Counted from the first letter of the stretch, positions 1 through 10,508 are shown. The stretch is 64,000 nucleotides of DNA from Eriocheir sinensis (GCF_024679095.1 NC_066513.1:3805523-3869522); one strand, 5' to 3'. Made by a program: numbers and translations. The notes: generated by a model not told the origin, from the sequence alone.

Positions 1-25
1 TAATAATAATAATAATAATAATAAT

Positions 26-115
<90 letters not shown>

Positions 116-122
116 TTACAAC

Positions 123-175
<53 letters not shown>

Positions 176-232
176 TAAGAAGATAATGGTAATAGTAATA
201 ATAATAATGATGATACTACTACTATTACTACA

Positions 233-310
<78 letters not shown>

Positions 311-317
311 CCTATTC
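1..317. repeat. Trinucleotide microsatellite block (TAA, CAA, ACT)
   Basis: Nearly pure TAA, then CAA, then TAA, then ACT/CTA trinucleotides, continuing off the left edge. It lies downstream of bestrophin exon 6, in intron or 3' sequence of that gene. No coding signal. Confidence 0.97.
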
Positions 318-553
318 TAAATCCTAATACTACGAGGTAATAATAACAGAAGAGTTGATGATTGTAAAAAAGAAAAGAAGAAAAATGAGTAACTAGCTTC
401 TTGACGCCATAAATGAAGAACCTATAATCCGTTCCCTGCCCGTACTTATAAAACTATGCTATGGTTCCGCCCAAGGTAGAACGCAAACATAAATAATGAG
501 ACTTAAGCGGTAAGTGACCAACCTAACAATAAGAGACATAGTTATGTCGTCGT
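318..553. other. AT-rich non-coding stretch
   Basis: No ORF, RNA gene or recognisable repeat was found between the microsatellite block and the SINE that follows. Confidence 0.6.
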
Positions 554-829
554 CTTAGTGTAGTGACACGACTTGCCTGATGGGTGAACCTCCTATAACC
601 CACTTAGCCAGGGGGGTATCTCTTTGGCCGACTGGTAAAGGAGTGGCTCTCCCGTTACGCTGGTCGCGGGTTCGATCCCCGGCGCCGGCAAACCTTTCCT
701 TGTCTGGATTAATTTCTCGTGTGTTTCGTTACACGCAGTGGCCGTGTGGGAGTGTTGTAAAGAGAAAAATTCTGGGTAAGTGGGTTATAGGAGGCTCGCC
801 CATCAGGCAAGTCGTGTCACTACATTAGG
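554..829 (+). mobile_element. tRNA-derived SINE (family S1) with inverted head duplication
   Basis: A tRNA-like head lies at about 612-690, with a box A (TGGCCGACTGG) and a box B (GGTTCGATCC) at pol III promoter spacing. The body at 700-760 matches the S1 copies near 48400 and 48850 on the opposite strand. In this copy only, the first 47 bases (560-606) recur inverted at 777-823 with two mismatches, so the element could fold into a hairpin. It is a SINE rather than a tRNA gene, because homologous copies extend well beyond the tRNA part and there is no good acceptor stem. Confidence 0.8.
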
Positions 830-1065
830 GCGATGACATCGCTAACCGCTAACAACAGCGGATGATTTGCAATGTTGTTTGATGAATTTTGCAAAAAACG
901 GCCGAAAGTGTGTGAAATTATATCTCAAAATAAAATAAATAAATATCTAATGAATTTTCGACAAGGATTTGATAGTTTGAAGGTTGATTATTGGAGGTTT
1001 GTATTTACCACTATTGTTGTCGTCTGCTAACAACAATCAGCTGGCGCCAGCTTTGAACCAGCGCC

Positions 1066-1351
1066 ATGGCCACCCAAGAGAAGAAGAGGTGTAGAAAGGC
1101 GAATTGGACGCCAGATGAAACCCTTCATCTGGCCCAATTATATGGTGCCCATGCCAAAGTGTTACGAAATAGTTTTTCGTCTATTGGCTGCTCCAAACAA
1201 TCGAGGAGCATCATGGAGCACCATCAGTCAGAGAGTGACCGAGATGTCTGGCATTCCGCGGACAGAAAAGGAATGCCAGAAGAGATAGCAAACCATCCAA
1301 TCCGAGGCTCGCGCCAAGGTGGCGAAGCAACGACAAGCCATGGGTGGCACA
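1066..1351 (+). pseudogene. Decayed NAIF1-like Myb/SANT DNA-binding exon
   Basis: The reading frame opened by ATG at 1066 gives a basic N-terminus, then W-T-P-D-E-T and L-A-Q-L-Y-G, as in the Myb/SANT-like domain of NAIF1-type proteins (Myb_DNA-bind_5 class). Near 1212 the homology moves to another frame (W-S-T-I-S then R-V-T-E-M-S-G), which indicates a one-base deletion. Further on, a TAG stands where this domain normally has Trp (about 1287-1289). The homology ends at a GTAAGAG donor at 1352, so this was a first coding exon. Proteins with this domain are often encoded beside Harbinger-type transposases. It cannot be translated as it stands. Family assignment rests on the motif pattern alone. 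Confidence 0.7.
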
Positions 1352-2000
1352 GGTAAGAGTTAATTATATGGCAGTTGTTTTTTGCTTTTTGTTTGGTTAT
1401 AGGTCGTAGCAAGATTTATTTTGATAGATTAGATGGACGTTTTTACTTTCACCCAACTAAAAAAAAAATTGATGCAGTATGTTTTTTCCGAGTCATTTAG
1501 GTAGAGTGATATATTGTAATTTACACTCCATTTCTGTTATAATTAGAATGGAGGCTATTAGATCAGGTTAGGTTGCTTAATAATCCCTGTTCCAAATTCA
1601 ACCGAGGCAGAGCATAACTTCAATCACTTCATTATCTTAAAAAACATGTAGTACACGATAAATTATGGGTGAGGGGAAACATTGTGTCACATCCTAAATT
1701 TGCTCCACATGAACACATTTCAAATGTAATGCATCTCTCCTGGCTTACTAACCTAATGTAACTTCACTTGAACACATGGAAATATCACTTCTTTGGAATG
1801 AAACAAACACTAGTGCTATTGCTGTAAACAGTTGTGGTTATACATAGGAATTTAAGTGACGAAATCCGCCATTTTGAAGACTTATGGCGGTGACATTACG
1901 TTAAGTCGGTGACTTAGTGTTTATAGGTACGGCTTTTCTGGCAGGAGCCGAGACGTGCACGCACCACCCAGCCCGCGTTCTGCCCGGCCCGGTGACATAC
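1352..2000. other. Non-coding DNA flanking bestrophin exon 6
   Basis: No coding homology or recognisable repeat was seen. The right end is the intron that follows the bestrophin exon 6 donor (GTATGT on the minus strand, at 1995-2000). Confidence 0.6.
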
Positions 2001-2234
2001 CTCGAGGTGGCGGCTAACCAAGGACGCGAACTCAAAGTCGTGGTCGTCTTCTCCAAAGGGGTTGATCAGGGACTCTGCCACTTTCAGCCAGCCGATGTAA
2101 AAGAAGAATTGTAGGAGAGAGAATATTGGGACATAGAGGTCGATGATGTTGTTTGGGTATTTCTGTGCAGGGTCGAGGAACTGTTCCCCCAACACCGAGA
2201 ACAGGAAGAACGTGTACACGGCGATGGTCACCAC
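2001..2234 (-). CDS. BEST: Bestrophin, coding exon 6 (TM region and Ca2+-clasp loop)
   Basis: This is a phase-0 exon of 78 codons between a polypyrimidine-AG acceptor and a GTATGT donor on the minus strand. It starts with [10 protein letters not shown], directly continuing IPLVYTQ of exon 5. It then reads [23 protein letters not shown] and [14 protein letters not shown], the bestrophin signature. Bestrophins are pentameric Ca2+-activated anion channels in the plasma or intracellular membrane. The acidic cluster is their calcium clasp. Here the positions equivalent to human BEST1 D301 and D304 are Asp, while the D303 position is His. Donor phase is 0, and the next exon is outside the window. 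Family assignment is secure; which paralogue is not. Confidence 0.96.
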
Positions 2235-2844
2235 CTGCAAGAAGAGAACGAGCTCTATTTCGTGAAGGTCACTCTTGCCAGAATGTCCTCTGTTCACAGC
2301 ATCAGAAACATGGATACTGTCTTCACACAAATCATGCTGATCGATGTCATAAAAAAAATGCTTCATGAAATATAATATGAGGGAGCTGAATTCCCCTCTT
2401 GAGTACCCTTTTTATACTTAGTTCACTCGGCCCGGCACACATTTATAGGGAAGCCTTTCATCCCCCCCCCCGTCCCCGCTAGTGTTTCCCTGCCAAGACT
2501 GGACATACAGCAGTTCACCAAGGACCATGACTGAAGGGTGCCAAGCCCTGCCTCACTGTTGTTGCGTACATACTGCTTCATCAATGAACCACAGCTGCTT
2601 GAAAAAAAAAATGGTAAAATACTATATTCTCTGCATTCTCACATATGAGGAACTCAATTTCAGAAGCAATGTTTCATGTTATCTCTCCTCTCGTTCTTCT
2701 TGCTGGGCCAAGACCGAGGTACGGGTGTTTGGAGGCTCACCGTACTGAATGAAACAGTGCAGTTTGTGCATGCGTGTGACGAGGAAATCGAGACCTCGGC
2801 TAATAATACAATTATAGGGTAGAGCACAACAAAATGGGGTATCA
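2235..2844. other. Bestrophin intron 5, right part
   Basis: Intron sequence with a short poly-C run near 2462. No coding homology was found. Overlapping small ORFs here are chance readings. Confidence 0.6.
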
Positions 2845-3205
2845 TTGGAGTTACTTTGTGTCAATTCGGCGATTACTCAGAGACTGGACTGAGGCCGTGA
2901 ATAGTCCGTGAACGCTAACTCAGGCTATGCGGGTATGTGGCACGCTGCCCAGAAGTTCGCGCTAGGTTGTATTTGCTCACAGGGTTGTATCTATAACTCA
3001 CAAACCTGTGTGTAGGAGACCAAGGGGGCACCCACGAAGCTCGTGATTTGAACATGTCGATGCATCCTGACACGAGTTATTTAGAATAGAAAGGAGGTCT
3101 GCATGGAGAATTGGTCGGAGGGACTCTCGGAAATGGCGTCGGAGGCTGGGCGAGGCAACGCACCCCCCAGCGTATGCTCCCTATGATTGACTGCTTGAAA
3201 AAAAA
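2845..3205 (+). mobile_element. Decayed 3' end of an endonuclease-RT LINE (family D)
   Basis: The stretch resembles the 3' end of the copy at 13245-13890. Shared words include TTTGTGTCAA followed by a GGCGATT-type stretch, GGAGAGACTC-like wording, a GGGCGAGGCAACGCACC motif (3157-3173) and a closing ATGATTGA. In better copies this encodes the C-terminal end of the reverse-transcriptase polyprotein. Here all frames are broken by stops and indels. Confidence 0.6.
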
Positions 3206-3906
3206 TACCCAAGGCATGAATTACATAAAAATTAAACTCATTGAATACAGCTTCGTGACTGGGTCTGATTTTTAATACAATTTTTACTTTTTTTTGTTAC
3301 TTAATATTTGATACCTATGTTTTTCCTGAATAAATTAATAAATAGTACATGTGATCGCTGTATTTGTTTTTCTTTAAATTACACTTTTCCGTACTTGCCA
3401 GTCTCTTGAGAAAAGAAAACATAATGCTCTTGTAATAAAAAATCACGATACTTTGCCTTTTCCAATAGTTTTTTGCTGTACCTTCCTAAAAAGTGAGGGG
3501 GCAAGGGTTGTCCTTTGTCTCGGCCGAAATCAGCTTGACAGCCTTTGGCAATCTATTCACAGTAAACTCTTACTGTTAATAATTGCTGATTGGTTCATCT
3601 ATTGGTCATGAAACGAACGTGTCTCATACCATCAAGTGTGCCGTGTCTGTGCACAGGGACCCTATAATTATTGCCTGCGCTGCTTTTGAGCACAAATCGT
3701 ACGTACGAACACACACCGTGTTGCTTCGATGATCAGGCAAGAAGTTTGTCTGTCTAATTCTCCTGTAGAGTTTGTAATGTTTGTAAAAACATACTTTAAG
3801 ATTTAGTACTTTTCGTATTGCCGGTAATTTAATTTTCATCTCTTAATTATCATTACTACCTTATCAAGAATAAGAAATAAAAAATGGCAATGATGAGGAT
3901 ACATAT
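3206..3906. other. AT-rich intron DNA
   Basis: No homology was recognised. The last four bases before the gypsy A LTR (ATAT, 3903-3906) form the left copy of its target-site duplication. Confidence 0.6.
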
Positions 3907-4425
3907 TGTTACGAATGTGCTGTATGTGAATGATTGTATGTGTAATGTGATGAAATTGTAGCATGATGCAATGTTTGCTCAGCAAGGTGCAACTCTACTT
4001 GTTGGGACAAGAGAGACAGAGGGGAGCCCGGGGCCACCGGCCGCCGGGCAGGAAGTGCTGAGTCGGCTGTTGCAAACTTGCAAGCAAGGGTGGCTAAGGG
4101 GCAGTGGAGAAGACGCGTGTCTGGGCTTAGGGAGTGTTGAGCTGCTCCGCTCGCGAGCTGTGTGCATCCGGTGTGCGTGTCTGCCGTGCCCCTGTACTGT
4201 GCCTGATTAACTGTTCTGTGCCCTTGAAAGTTGCTGTACTGTGTGAGGAACCTGTCATTAAACTAGAACTTAGTGTTGAACGTGTATCCTTTGTGCCCTG
4301 CCTCGTTCCCTCCTCCCCTCGGTGTTCGATGTGGGCCGCTGTGAGTGACTGGTGCCCGTGTGGCTGTTCTGGGGATCACGCCTGCCTGCCCGTGGATGGT
4401 GTGTGGTAGGGGTGGTGGCGTAACA
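3907..4425 (+). repeat. 5' LTR of gypsy A
   Basis: This 519-bp LTR begins TGTTACGAATG and ends GCGTAACA. It matches 8193-8703 nearly base for base, apart from a short deletion in the 3' copy and a few substitutions. Confidence 0.96.
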
Positions 4426-4446
4426 CTTGGTGTCAAAGGAGTGAGG
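4426..4446 (+). promoter_or_regulatory. Primer-binding site of gypsy A
   Basis: Two bases after the LTR lies TGGTGTCA, followed by AAGGAGTGAGG. The same core lies immediately inside the 5' LTRs of elements B and C. The tRNA used cannot be named from this alone. Confidence 0.7.
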
Positions 4447-4479
4447 ATATAAGTGAACAGTGAAGTGCGCTGAGTCGTC

Positions 4480-6240
4480 ATGGCGTCCCAAAATGGCCGC
4501 CGTGAGGGTGAGGAGGAGGGCAAGGCCGAGGCTGACGTGGGTGAGGTGAAGCCAGGCCAGATGGAATTGTTCGCTGCCATGCTGGCCAGTCTGAGGCAGG
4601 AATTGGATCAGAGAACAGAGAGGGCAGAACAGAGGGCAGACGAGAGGGCACGCGAGCAGGCTCAGAGGGCAGAAGAGAGGGCTCGCGAGCAGGCTCAGAG
4701 GGCAGAAGAGAGGGCTCGCGAGCAGGCTCAGAGGGCAGAAGAGAGGGCACGCGAGCAGGCTCAGAGGGCAGAAGAGAGGGCACGCGAGCAGGCTCAGAGG
4801 GCAGAAGAGAGGGCAGACGAGAGGGCACGCTATCTTGCCGAGGTCCTCCAGAGCAGTCTCTCGTCCCTGAAGGTGGAAACCCAGCAGTACACCGACCAGG
4901 GCTGCGACAGCGCGAGGAGTGAACGGCTGGAGGAGGTGCGGACCCCGGAAGGCGAGGTCCGAGGCCTGAGGGAGGCGGAGAGGCAGCTGCGAGAGGTGGC
5001 ACCGTCGCACGCGGAGGAAGAAGGCTCAGTTCTGGCAGGAAGCGCCGGGGCGGCGGTCCTGCAGGGGCCTATCTGGGGCCCCTGGCAAGGACTCCTGGAG
5101 CCTGGTAGCGTCGTGGCGGAACCGGTAGCTGCCGCAGGAGGTTGGGGAGCCCCCGCCTCGTTGCCTCCCTCACCCCCTCCCTCTCCTCCATGCCAGCCGG
5201 CTCGCAGGTCACGTAGTCCGCTCTCTCTCCCTTGGCAGCAGCGAGAGGTGGCAACGTGGTGCGGGGAGGAACAAGAAGCGTCACGTGTGCTGGCAGCGGG
5301 TGCACGGGTGGCGGACTGGCGGGGCTCCGCGTGGGGCCCCTGGCAAGGGCCCCTGAAGCCTGGTGGCGTCGTGGCGGAGCCGGTGGAGGCTGCAGGAGGC
5401 TGGGGAGCCGTTCCCTTGGGTCCAGCTGGTGCTGGAGTCGGACCCATTAACCCTGCCTCGTTGCCTCTCTCACCGCCTCCCTCTCCGCCATGCTGGCCGG
5501 CTTGCAGCCCACGTGGTCCGCCCGCTCCCCGCTGCGGCCCCTCGGCCTCCCGGCGCTCAGGGAGACTTAAGCCAGAGGAGCACGACGGGAAGTTGGCATG
5601 GGAGGCCCAGTTCAAGATGCCAGCTGCTGCCCAGGGCTGGGGCGAGGATGAGAAGGCGCTGCAGCTGACAACAGCGCTACGGGGCTCAGTGGACGGGCCC
5701 GGCCGCTTGGTGGGGAGCGCCGAAAAGACCTTGGTGCGGCCTGATATGCTGCCCGCCACGCGACTCCCAGACGCGCCACAGAGGCTGTGCGGCGTCACGG
5801 GGCACTGTGTGCAGCTCAAGGGCCCAGTGGAGGTTCGTATCGGCATAGGCAGCGCTGTGGAGCGCCGGCCGATGGACGTCGCCGATCGAGACGAGCCGTG
5901 CGTGCTGGGCCTCGACTACCTGACGCAGGGCGAGGCCTGTGCCGACCTTGGACGGGAGCTGGAGAGGCTGCGCGGACAGGCGCCTTTGCTCCTGAAGGTC
6001 GGCTGTGCAGAGGTAGTCGCGGCGGAGCGACTCCACCTTGCCCCGGGGACGGAGGGGTCCTGTGTTGCCAGTCGGACGCGATGCCAGCGGAAGGCGCGGT
6101 GGAGTCCACGGAGGGCCTGCAGCTGCCTGATGGTGTGGCAGCCGGACGGAGTCTCGAAGGAGCGGGGGAGGAGTCAGTCACGGTGCTGGTGGCTAACTCC
6201 TCCGACGAGGCTCGGAAAGTACCCGCTGGTGCCAAGCTAG
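4480..6240 (+). pseudogene. Gypsy A gag fused to a protease fragment (586-codon ORF)
   Basis: The start ATG follows the LTR and PBS. Residues 1-40 are acidic. Residues about 44-125 form a charged coiled coil built from five or more repeats of an 11-residue unit (33-bp DNA repeat, 4640-4830). Pro-rich spacers follow, then a gag-like stretch around KLAWEAQF. That stretch joins directly to protease sequence (TLVRPD, LCGVTGH, VLGLDYL). The catalytic Asp-Thr-Gly and everything between gag core and protease are missing at this junction. Element B has the same junction, so the fusion predates both insertions. The ORF is open, but protease activity is not expected from this copy. Confidence 0.85.
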
Positions 6241-6479
6241 GCACCTGTGAAGAGGTGGAACAACTAGAAGAGGCGTCGGGGAGCGCGGAGTCGGCCGCTG
6301 TGAAGCCGCTGCCCGACTTCCTGGAGGATTCGGCGCACCGGAGCGCCGCTCACCTGACGGAGGCGCAGACGAAGGTGCGCCACACCCTGGCTCGGTGCGC
6401 GGACGCGTTCAGTGGGGGTGGATTGGACCTGCTGGGCTGCACGGGGTTGGTGAAGCACAACATCAGCACGGGAAATGGT

Positions 6480-7100
6480 GCGCTCACCAGGAGCCCGCCC
6501 CGACGTGTCGTGCCGGCTAGGCGGGAGGAACTGCAGCGCGCCGTCAACGAGCTGGCGGCGCAGCGGGTGATGGAGCGGACAGACAGTCCGTGGCCCTCAG
6601 CAGTCGTCCTGGATATGAAGAAGGACGGCACGCAGCGCTTCTGTGCGGACTGCCGGGCGCTGAGGGACGAGACTGGCGAGGACTCTCACCCCCTGCCGTG
6701 GACCGACGACGCGCTGACGAGGGCCTTGGAGTTCGGGGCATTGACGACGATCAGCGGCCTAGCGGCGGCCGCCCCGCCCTCCCATGACTTCCGGGGCCGG
6801 ATGGCGAAGGTGAAGATGAAGGCAGCATCGATGAAGGCGAGCCCGGAGGGCCTCCGTGGCTCGTGCGGGGGCTGTGGCAAGAGGGGGCATAGGTGCAGTC
6901 TGTGCCTGGGGGAGCGAAGGACGCGTTCCCTTGACCAGCCGAGCCCCGATGCCCACCAGCCTCGCTGCAAGGACTGTGGCCAGTCTGGCCACCGCTCGAG
7001 CGCCAGGCCCAGGGACGCGGCGCGGGCGGGAAGCGCGGACGGGCTGGAGAAGGGAGCCGACTTCCAGCCGTCTCCCGCCCTCGGGCCCCGCCTTGAGTAA
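6480..7100 (+). pseudogene. Gypsy A reverse-transcriptase finger fragment followed by a gag CCHC knuckle
   Basis: In the frame that is open from 5787, ARREELQ, DSPWPSAVVL, KKDG and RFCADCRAL mark the N-terminal fingers of a Ty3/gypsy RT. The homology stops before the catalytic palm (no YxDD). At 6864-6905 a CX2CX4HX4C knuckle (CGGCGKRGHRCSLC) follows, and at 6967-7010 a second one has lost its last Cys. A nucleocapsid knuckle normally lies upstream of protease and RT, so its position after RT shows rearrangement. The frame ends with TAA at about 7098. Confidence 0.82.
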
Positions 7101-7156
7101 GCTGCCGCCGCCCGACCAGCGTGTTGCCAGTGGGAGGCTTAGCGGTTGTAGCCACG

Positions 7157-7345
7157 ACGCGTGACAGTGGACACCGGGGGCTGAGGAGTCCTCGGCGCGG
7201 CCTGACCCGGGGTAGTGTGTGCTGCTGGAGGGGCCAGTGGAGGCTCGTATAGGCGTAGGCAGCGCTGTGGAGCGCTGGCCGATGGACGTCGCCGATCGAG
7301 ACGAGCCGTGCTTGCTGGGCCTCGACTACCTGACGTAGGCCAGTA
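7157..7345 (+). pseudogene. Gypsy A second protease segment (DTG-containing, broken)
   Basis: V-D-T-G appears at about 7169-7180, followed within a few codons by a stop. PVEARIGVGSAVER, VADRDEP and LLGLDYLT repeat the protease part already seen at 5820-5935. This second copy keeps the catalytic triplet that the first lacks, but misses the flap-side segment and has stops. The matching stretch in element B is open through the DTG. Confidence 0.8.
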
Positions 7346-7667
7346 AGGCTCGTGGTGGCCTCGGACGGGAGCTGAAGAGGGTGACCGGAGAGGTGCCCTT
7401 TGCTCCCAGGAGGTTTTCGAGCATGGCTGCGTGGGGAGGTAGTCACGGCTGAGCGAGGGCACCTTGCCCCGAGGGTGGAGGCCAGGAGCCGGTGTCGACT
7501 GTCCCGAGCGTCATGTGGAGGGCATTGCGTGGAAGAGCCCACTGAGGACTGGCGGCTGGTCGACGGCGTGGCTGACAGGCGGAGCCCCTTGGGGGCGCGA
7601 GAAGAGGCTGTGGAGGACGTGGTGGAGGACAGACTGATTTATGTGTATTGCATGTATTTTTCTGTGT

Positions 7668-7860
7668 TCAATGTTCGGCCGGGAGCTCAGGCTACCGGTG
7701 GATTTAGCCACGGGGCGGCCTCCCGACGTGAGCTTGCCCACCGTCACCTCTGGCTTCACAGCGGCACTGCAGGAAAGCCTGGCTGAGGTGCACCGACGCG
7801 TACGGGGCAAGCTCAAGGTGGCAGGCCAGGCCATGAAATAAAGGAGACATACGACCGGCG
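7668..7860 (+). pseudogene. Gypsy A integrase C-terminal stub
   Basis: The frame reading FGRELRLPVDLATGRPP is the segment downstream of the integrase catalytic core in this gypsy lineage; element C has FGRELRLPVDILTGRPP at 42950-43010. EVHRRVRG and a Lys/Arg-rich tail follow. The catalytic core upstream is absent. Confidence 0.8.
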
Positions 7861-8177
7861 CAAGAGGGATGTGAGCCCCAGCAGCAGCGAAGTGGACGTG
7901 TCAGAGGTCGACCACGGGGCGAACGAGAACATGGGCGGTGCGGGCGAAGCGGCAAATGTCAGTGACGACCCTGAGCAAGTACTTGGGGCCGACGACGCGG
8001 CTCTGGGTGCCACCGCCTGCCTGCCGCCGCCCGCATCTCCCCAGCGGCGCCCTCGGCGAGAGAGGCGACGGCCGGGATGGTTAAGAGACTTTAGGGATAT
8101 CCCAGGGGACTGATTAATTTGATTAATTTCATGTGTTTTGTTTGTTGAATGTTGGGGCAGCCGGGTCGACTGCCTTC

Positions 8178-8192
8178 TGAAGGAGGGGATAG
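8178..8192 (+). promoter_or_regulatory. Polypurine tract of gypsy A
   Basis: GAAGGAGGGGATAG lies immediately before the 3' LTR. Element B has the matching purine run (AAGGGGGGATAA on the minus strand) next to its 3' LTR. Confidence 0.75.
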
Positions 8193-8703
8193 TGTTACGA
8201 ATGTGCTGTATGTGAATGATTGTATGTGTAATGTGATGAAATTGTAGCATGATGCAATGTTAGCTCAGCATGGTGCAACTCTACTTGTTGGGACAAGAGA
8301 GACAGAGGGGAGCCCGGGGCCACCGGCCGCCGGGCAGGAAGTGCTGAGTCGGCTGTTGCGAGCAAGGGTGGCTGAGGGGCAGTGGAGAAGACGCGTGTCT
8401 GGGCTTAGGGAGTGTTGAGCTGCTCCGCTCGCGAGCTGTGTGCATCCGGTGTGCGTGTCTGCCGTGCCCCTGTACTGTGCCTGATTAACTGTTCTGTGCC
8501 CTTGAAAGTTGCTGTACTGTGTGAGGAACCTGTCATTAAACTAGAACTTAGTGTTGAACGTGTATCCTTTGTGCCCTGCCTCGTTCCCTCCTCCCCTCGG
8601 TGTTCGATGTGGGCCGCTGTGAGTGACTGGTGCCCGTGTGGCTGTTCTGGGGATCACGCCTGCCTGCCCGTGGATGGTGTGTGGTAGGGGGGGTGGCGTA
8701 ACA
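8193..8703 (+). repeat. 3' LTR of gypsy A
   Basis: A 511-bp copy of the 5' LTR, differing by a short deletion near 8358 and a few substitutions. It is followed by the ATAT target duplication. Confidence 0.96.
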
Positions 8704-9002
8704 ATATGTAGTACAGAGGACAAGTGGTGGCCGAAAACAGTGACAGACCGGGACAGAAGTGAAATGAGGAAACTCAGGGTGAAGCCGTTCACCGGACGAT
8801 GTGATAAAAATTAAGGATATGGAAGGTTTACATCGACTTTGAAAACCAGAGAGACAAGTTGAAAACTAATGGATCCCTTTAGAAGAGGCCCATGTCCGGC
8901 GAGGCCATAGTACATTCTTTTTCCTACATTTTCTTGCACACTGCTTTATTTCCCGACCCTGCACGTGCTCGGCCCCTGTCACCCCTCGCCAGGGCGCCAT
9001 AC

Positions 9003-9241
9003 CTGTGTGTAGACCAGCGGGATGTTGTAGTCGTCCCAGCCAAGCAGTTCCCCGCAGCACCCTCGGAGGCGCAGGATCTCGTCAGTCACCGCTTTCTGTG
9101 CCAGCGCGTCCTTGATCAGCCCTTCCCTCCTGGCCTGGTCCACGACGCGACAGGCCCACAGAAAAGGAAGGTAGGTCTTGTGCTGCATGCTTTTGCGGTC
9201 GAGAAGTTCTAGAATTTCCTTTTCATTTTCCGTTAGAAAAC
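9003..9241 (-). CDS. BEST: Bestrophin, coding exon 5
   Basis: This minus-strand exon of 239 bp lies between a CAAAG acceptor and a GTATGG donor. It begins with the last two bases of a Gly codon split with exon 4 and ends in phase 0. It encodes FLTENEKEILELL, a middle region with FLWACRVVDQARREGLIKD, then LLGWDDYNIPLVYTQ. This corresponds to human BEST1 from about GFMT to IPLVYTQ, the cytosolic helices and the start of the next membrane helix. The exon 4/5/6 reading frame joins without a gap. No stop or indel is seen. Confidence 0.96.
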
Positions 9242-9437
9242 CTTTGTTCAAAAAAACGTATTTAGTGGCAGAAATGAAGCAAGTTTCTTTTATCATAAGC
9301 GTAGAAAATTACGCATTTTTCTCTCTGAAAGTAACACTAGTAAAATATCATGAAAATTGCTGGAGAGCTTTTCTGTTTATGAATTTAACTTAAGGCAGAA
9401 GCAGAGTGTTCCTGAAAAAAAAAAATCATAAGAAAAA

Positions 9438-9454
<17 letters not shown>

Positions 9455-9474
<20 letters not shown>
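9455..9474. repeat. (GA)n tract beside exon 4 donor
   Basis: A short GA run in bestrophin intron 4, about 10 bases from the exon 4 donor at 9482-9483. Confidence 0.9.
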
Positions 9475-9476
<2 letters not shown>

Positions 9477-9483
9477 CACTCAC

Positions 9484-9613
9484 CTGCCTCAAGCAGTTCC
9501 TGGTATCCCGGAAACTTCGCCTTGACGGCAGGCGCTACCATGGTGAAGGTCATCACGATGCCCATGTTGACGTAGCGAGCCACGGTCACGCGGGCCAGCC
9601 GTGCCCGCGAACC
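9484..9613 (-). CDS. BEST: Bestrophin, coding exon 4
   Basis: A 130-bp exon with acceptor CCCAG and donor GTGAGTG on the minus strand. It enters in phase 0 (Gly-Ser-Arg) and leaves after one base of a Gly codon. The product contains VTVARYVNMG and KAKFPGYQELLEAG, matching the bestrophin segment RRTLxRYANL to FPxxxxLxxAG. It links exon 3 (ending QGE) to exon 5 exactly. No disabling change is seen. Confidence 0.95.
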
Positions 9614-9659
9614 CTGGGCAGATTGTACCAGAGTGAAACACGGGGAAGGAAGACGTGAA

Positions 9660-9863
<204 letters not shown>

Positions 9864-9864
9864 A

Positions 9865-10506
9865 GATAATTTACATAGATTTACATAGAAAATCAGACCA
9901 CACAGACCCCATGGTCCAGACTAGGTGGTCTGTCCTTAAACCTAAGTGATTTTACATTAATCAGAAGGCTCCTAAACGTTGCATTTCTACTCTAGTTGAT
10001 ATTAAGTTGAAGGAAGTGACGGTCGAGCTTATTTTTGAAGGAGTCAATCGTGTTACACTGGACCACTGACGGTGGAAGCTTATTCCATTCTCGCACTACA
10101 ACGTTGGTGAAGAAAAATTTGGTGCAGTCTGAATTTACTTGTCTACATTTGAGTTTTACGCCATTGTTCCTCGTGCGCAAAGTGTCATCGATCATAAACA
10201 ATGTTGATCTGTCTACATTCGTGAAACCATTAAGTATTTTAAAAATTCGATCAGTTTTCCTCGGAGGCGACGTTTCTCAAGAGAGAACATGTTAAGGGTA
10301 GAAAGCCTTTCTTCGTAAGATTTGTTGCGCAAGGAAGGGATCATTTTCGTTGCCCGACGCTGAACACCTTCTAATTTAGCAATATCTTTTGCATGGTGGG
10401 GAGACCAAAACTGTACCGCATATTCCAAGTGGGGTCTGACTAAGCTATTGTAGATCGGGAGTATTACATCTTTATTCTTGAATAGAAAGTTTCTTTTAAT
10501 GAAGCT

Positions 10507-10508
<2 letters not shown>
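9865..10508 (-). mobile_element. CR1-like LINE 3' fragment, copy 1
   Basis: On the minus strand this is the 3' end of the LINE at 59881-62558: RT C-terminus with [17 protein letters not shown], then VVREWNKLPPSVVQ, then a short 3' UTR ending in repeats of CTATGTAAAT. That tail recalls the ATTCTRTG tail of CR1 elements. One frameshift near 10205-10250 separates the two ORF parts. The 5' end is cut at a GA tract. Confidence 0.9.

Larger units (their letters stand above)
3907..8703 (+). mobile_element. Ty3/gypsy-type non-autonomous LTR retrotransposon A
   Basis: Two direct LTRs (519 and 511 bp) begin TGTTAC and end GTAACA, flanked by a 4-bp duplication ATAT (3903-3906 and 8704-8707). A primer-binding core TGGTGTCA follows the 5' LTR and a purine tract precedes the 3' LTR. 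The 3.8-kb interior has a gag-like coiled coil, a protease lacking its DTG, a reverse-transcriptase finger fragment, a CCHC knuckle, a second protease segment with DTG, and a stub of integrase C-terminus. Most of RT, all of RNase H and the integrase core are missing, so movement would need enzymes from a relative. It sits in bestrophin intron 5, inserted against the gene's direction. Confidence 0.93.

Noticed and set aside
612..690. tRNA gene at the S1 head
   Set aside because: Boxes A and B are present, but no proper acceptor stem could be paired and the sequence recurs as part of longer dispersed repeats, so it is a SINE head.
4830..5846. 338-codon minus-strand ORF opposite gypsy A gag
   Set aside because: Antisense shadow of a GC-rich coding frame, with no domain resemblance.
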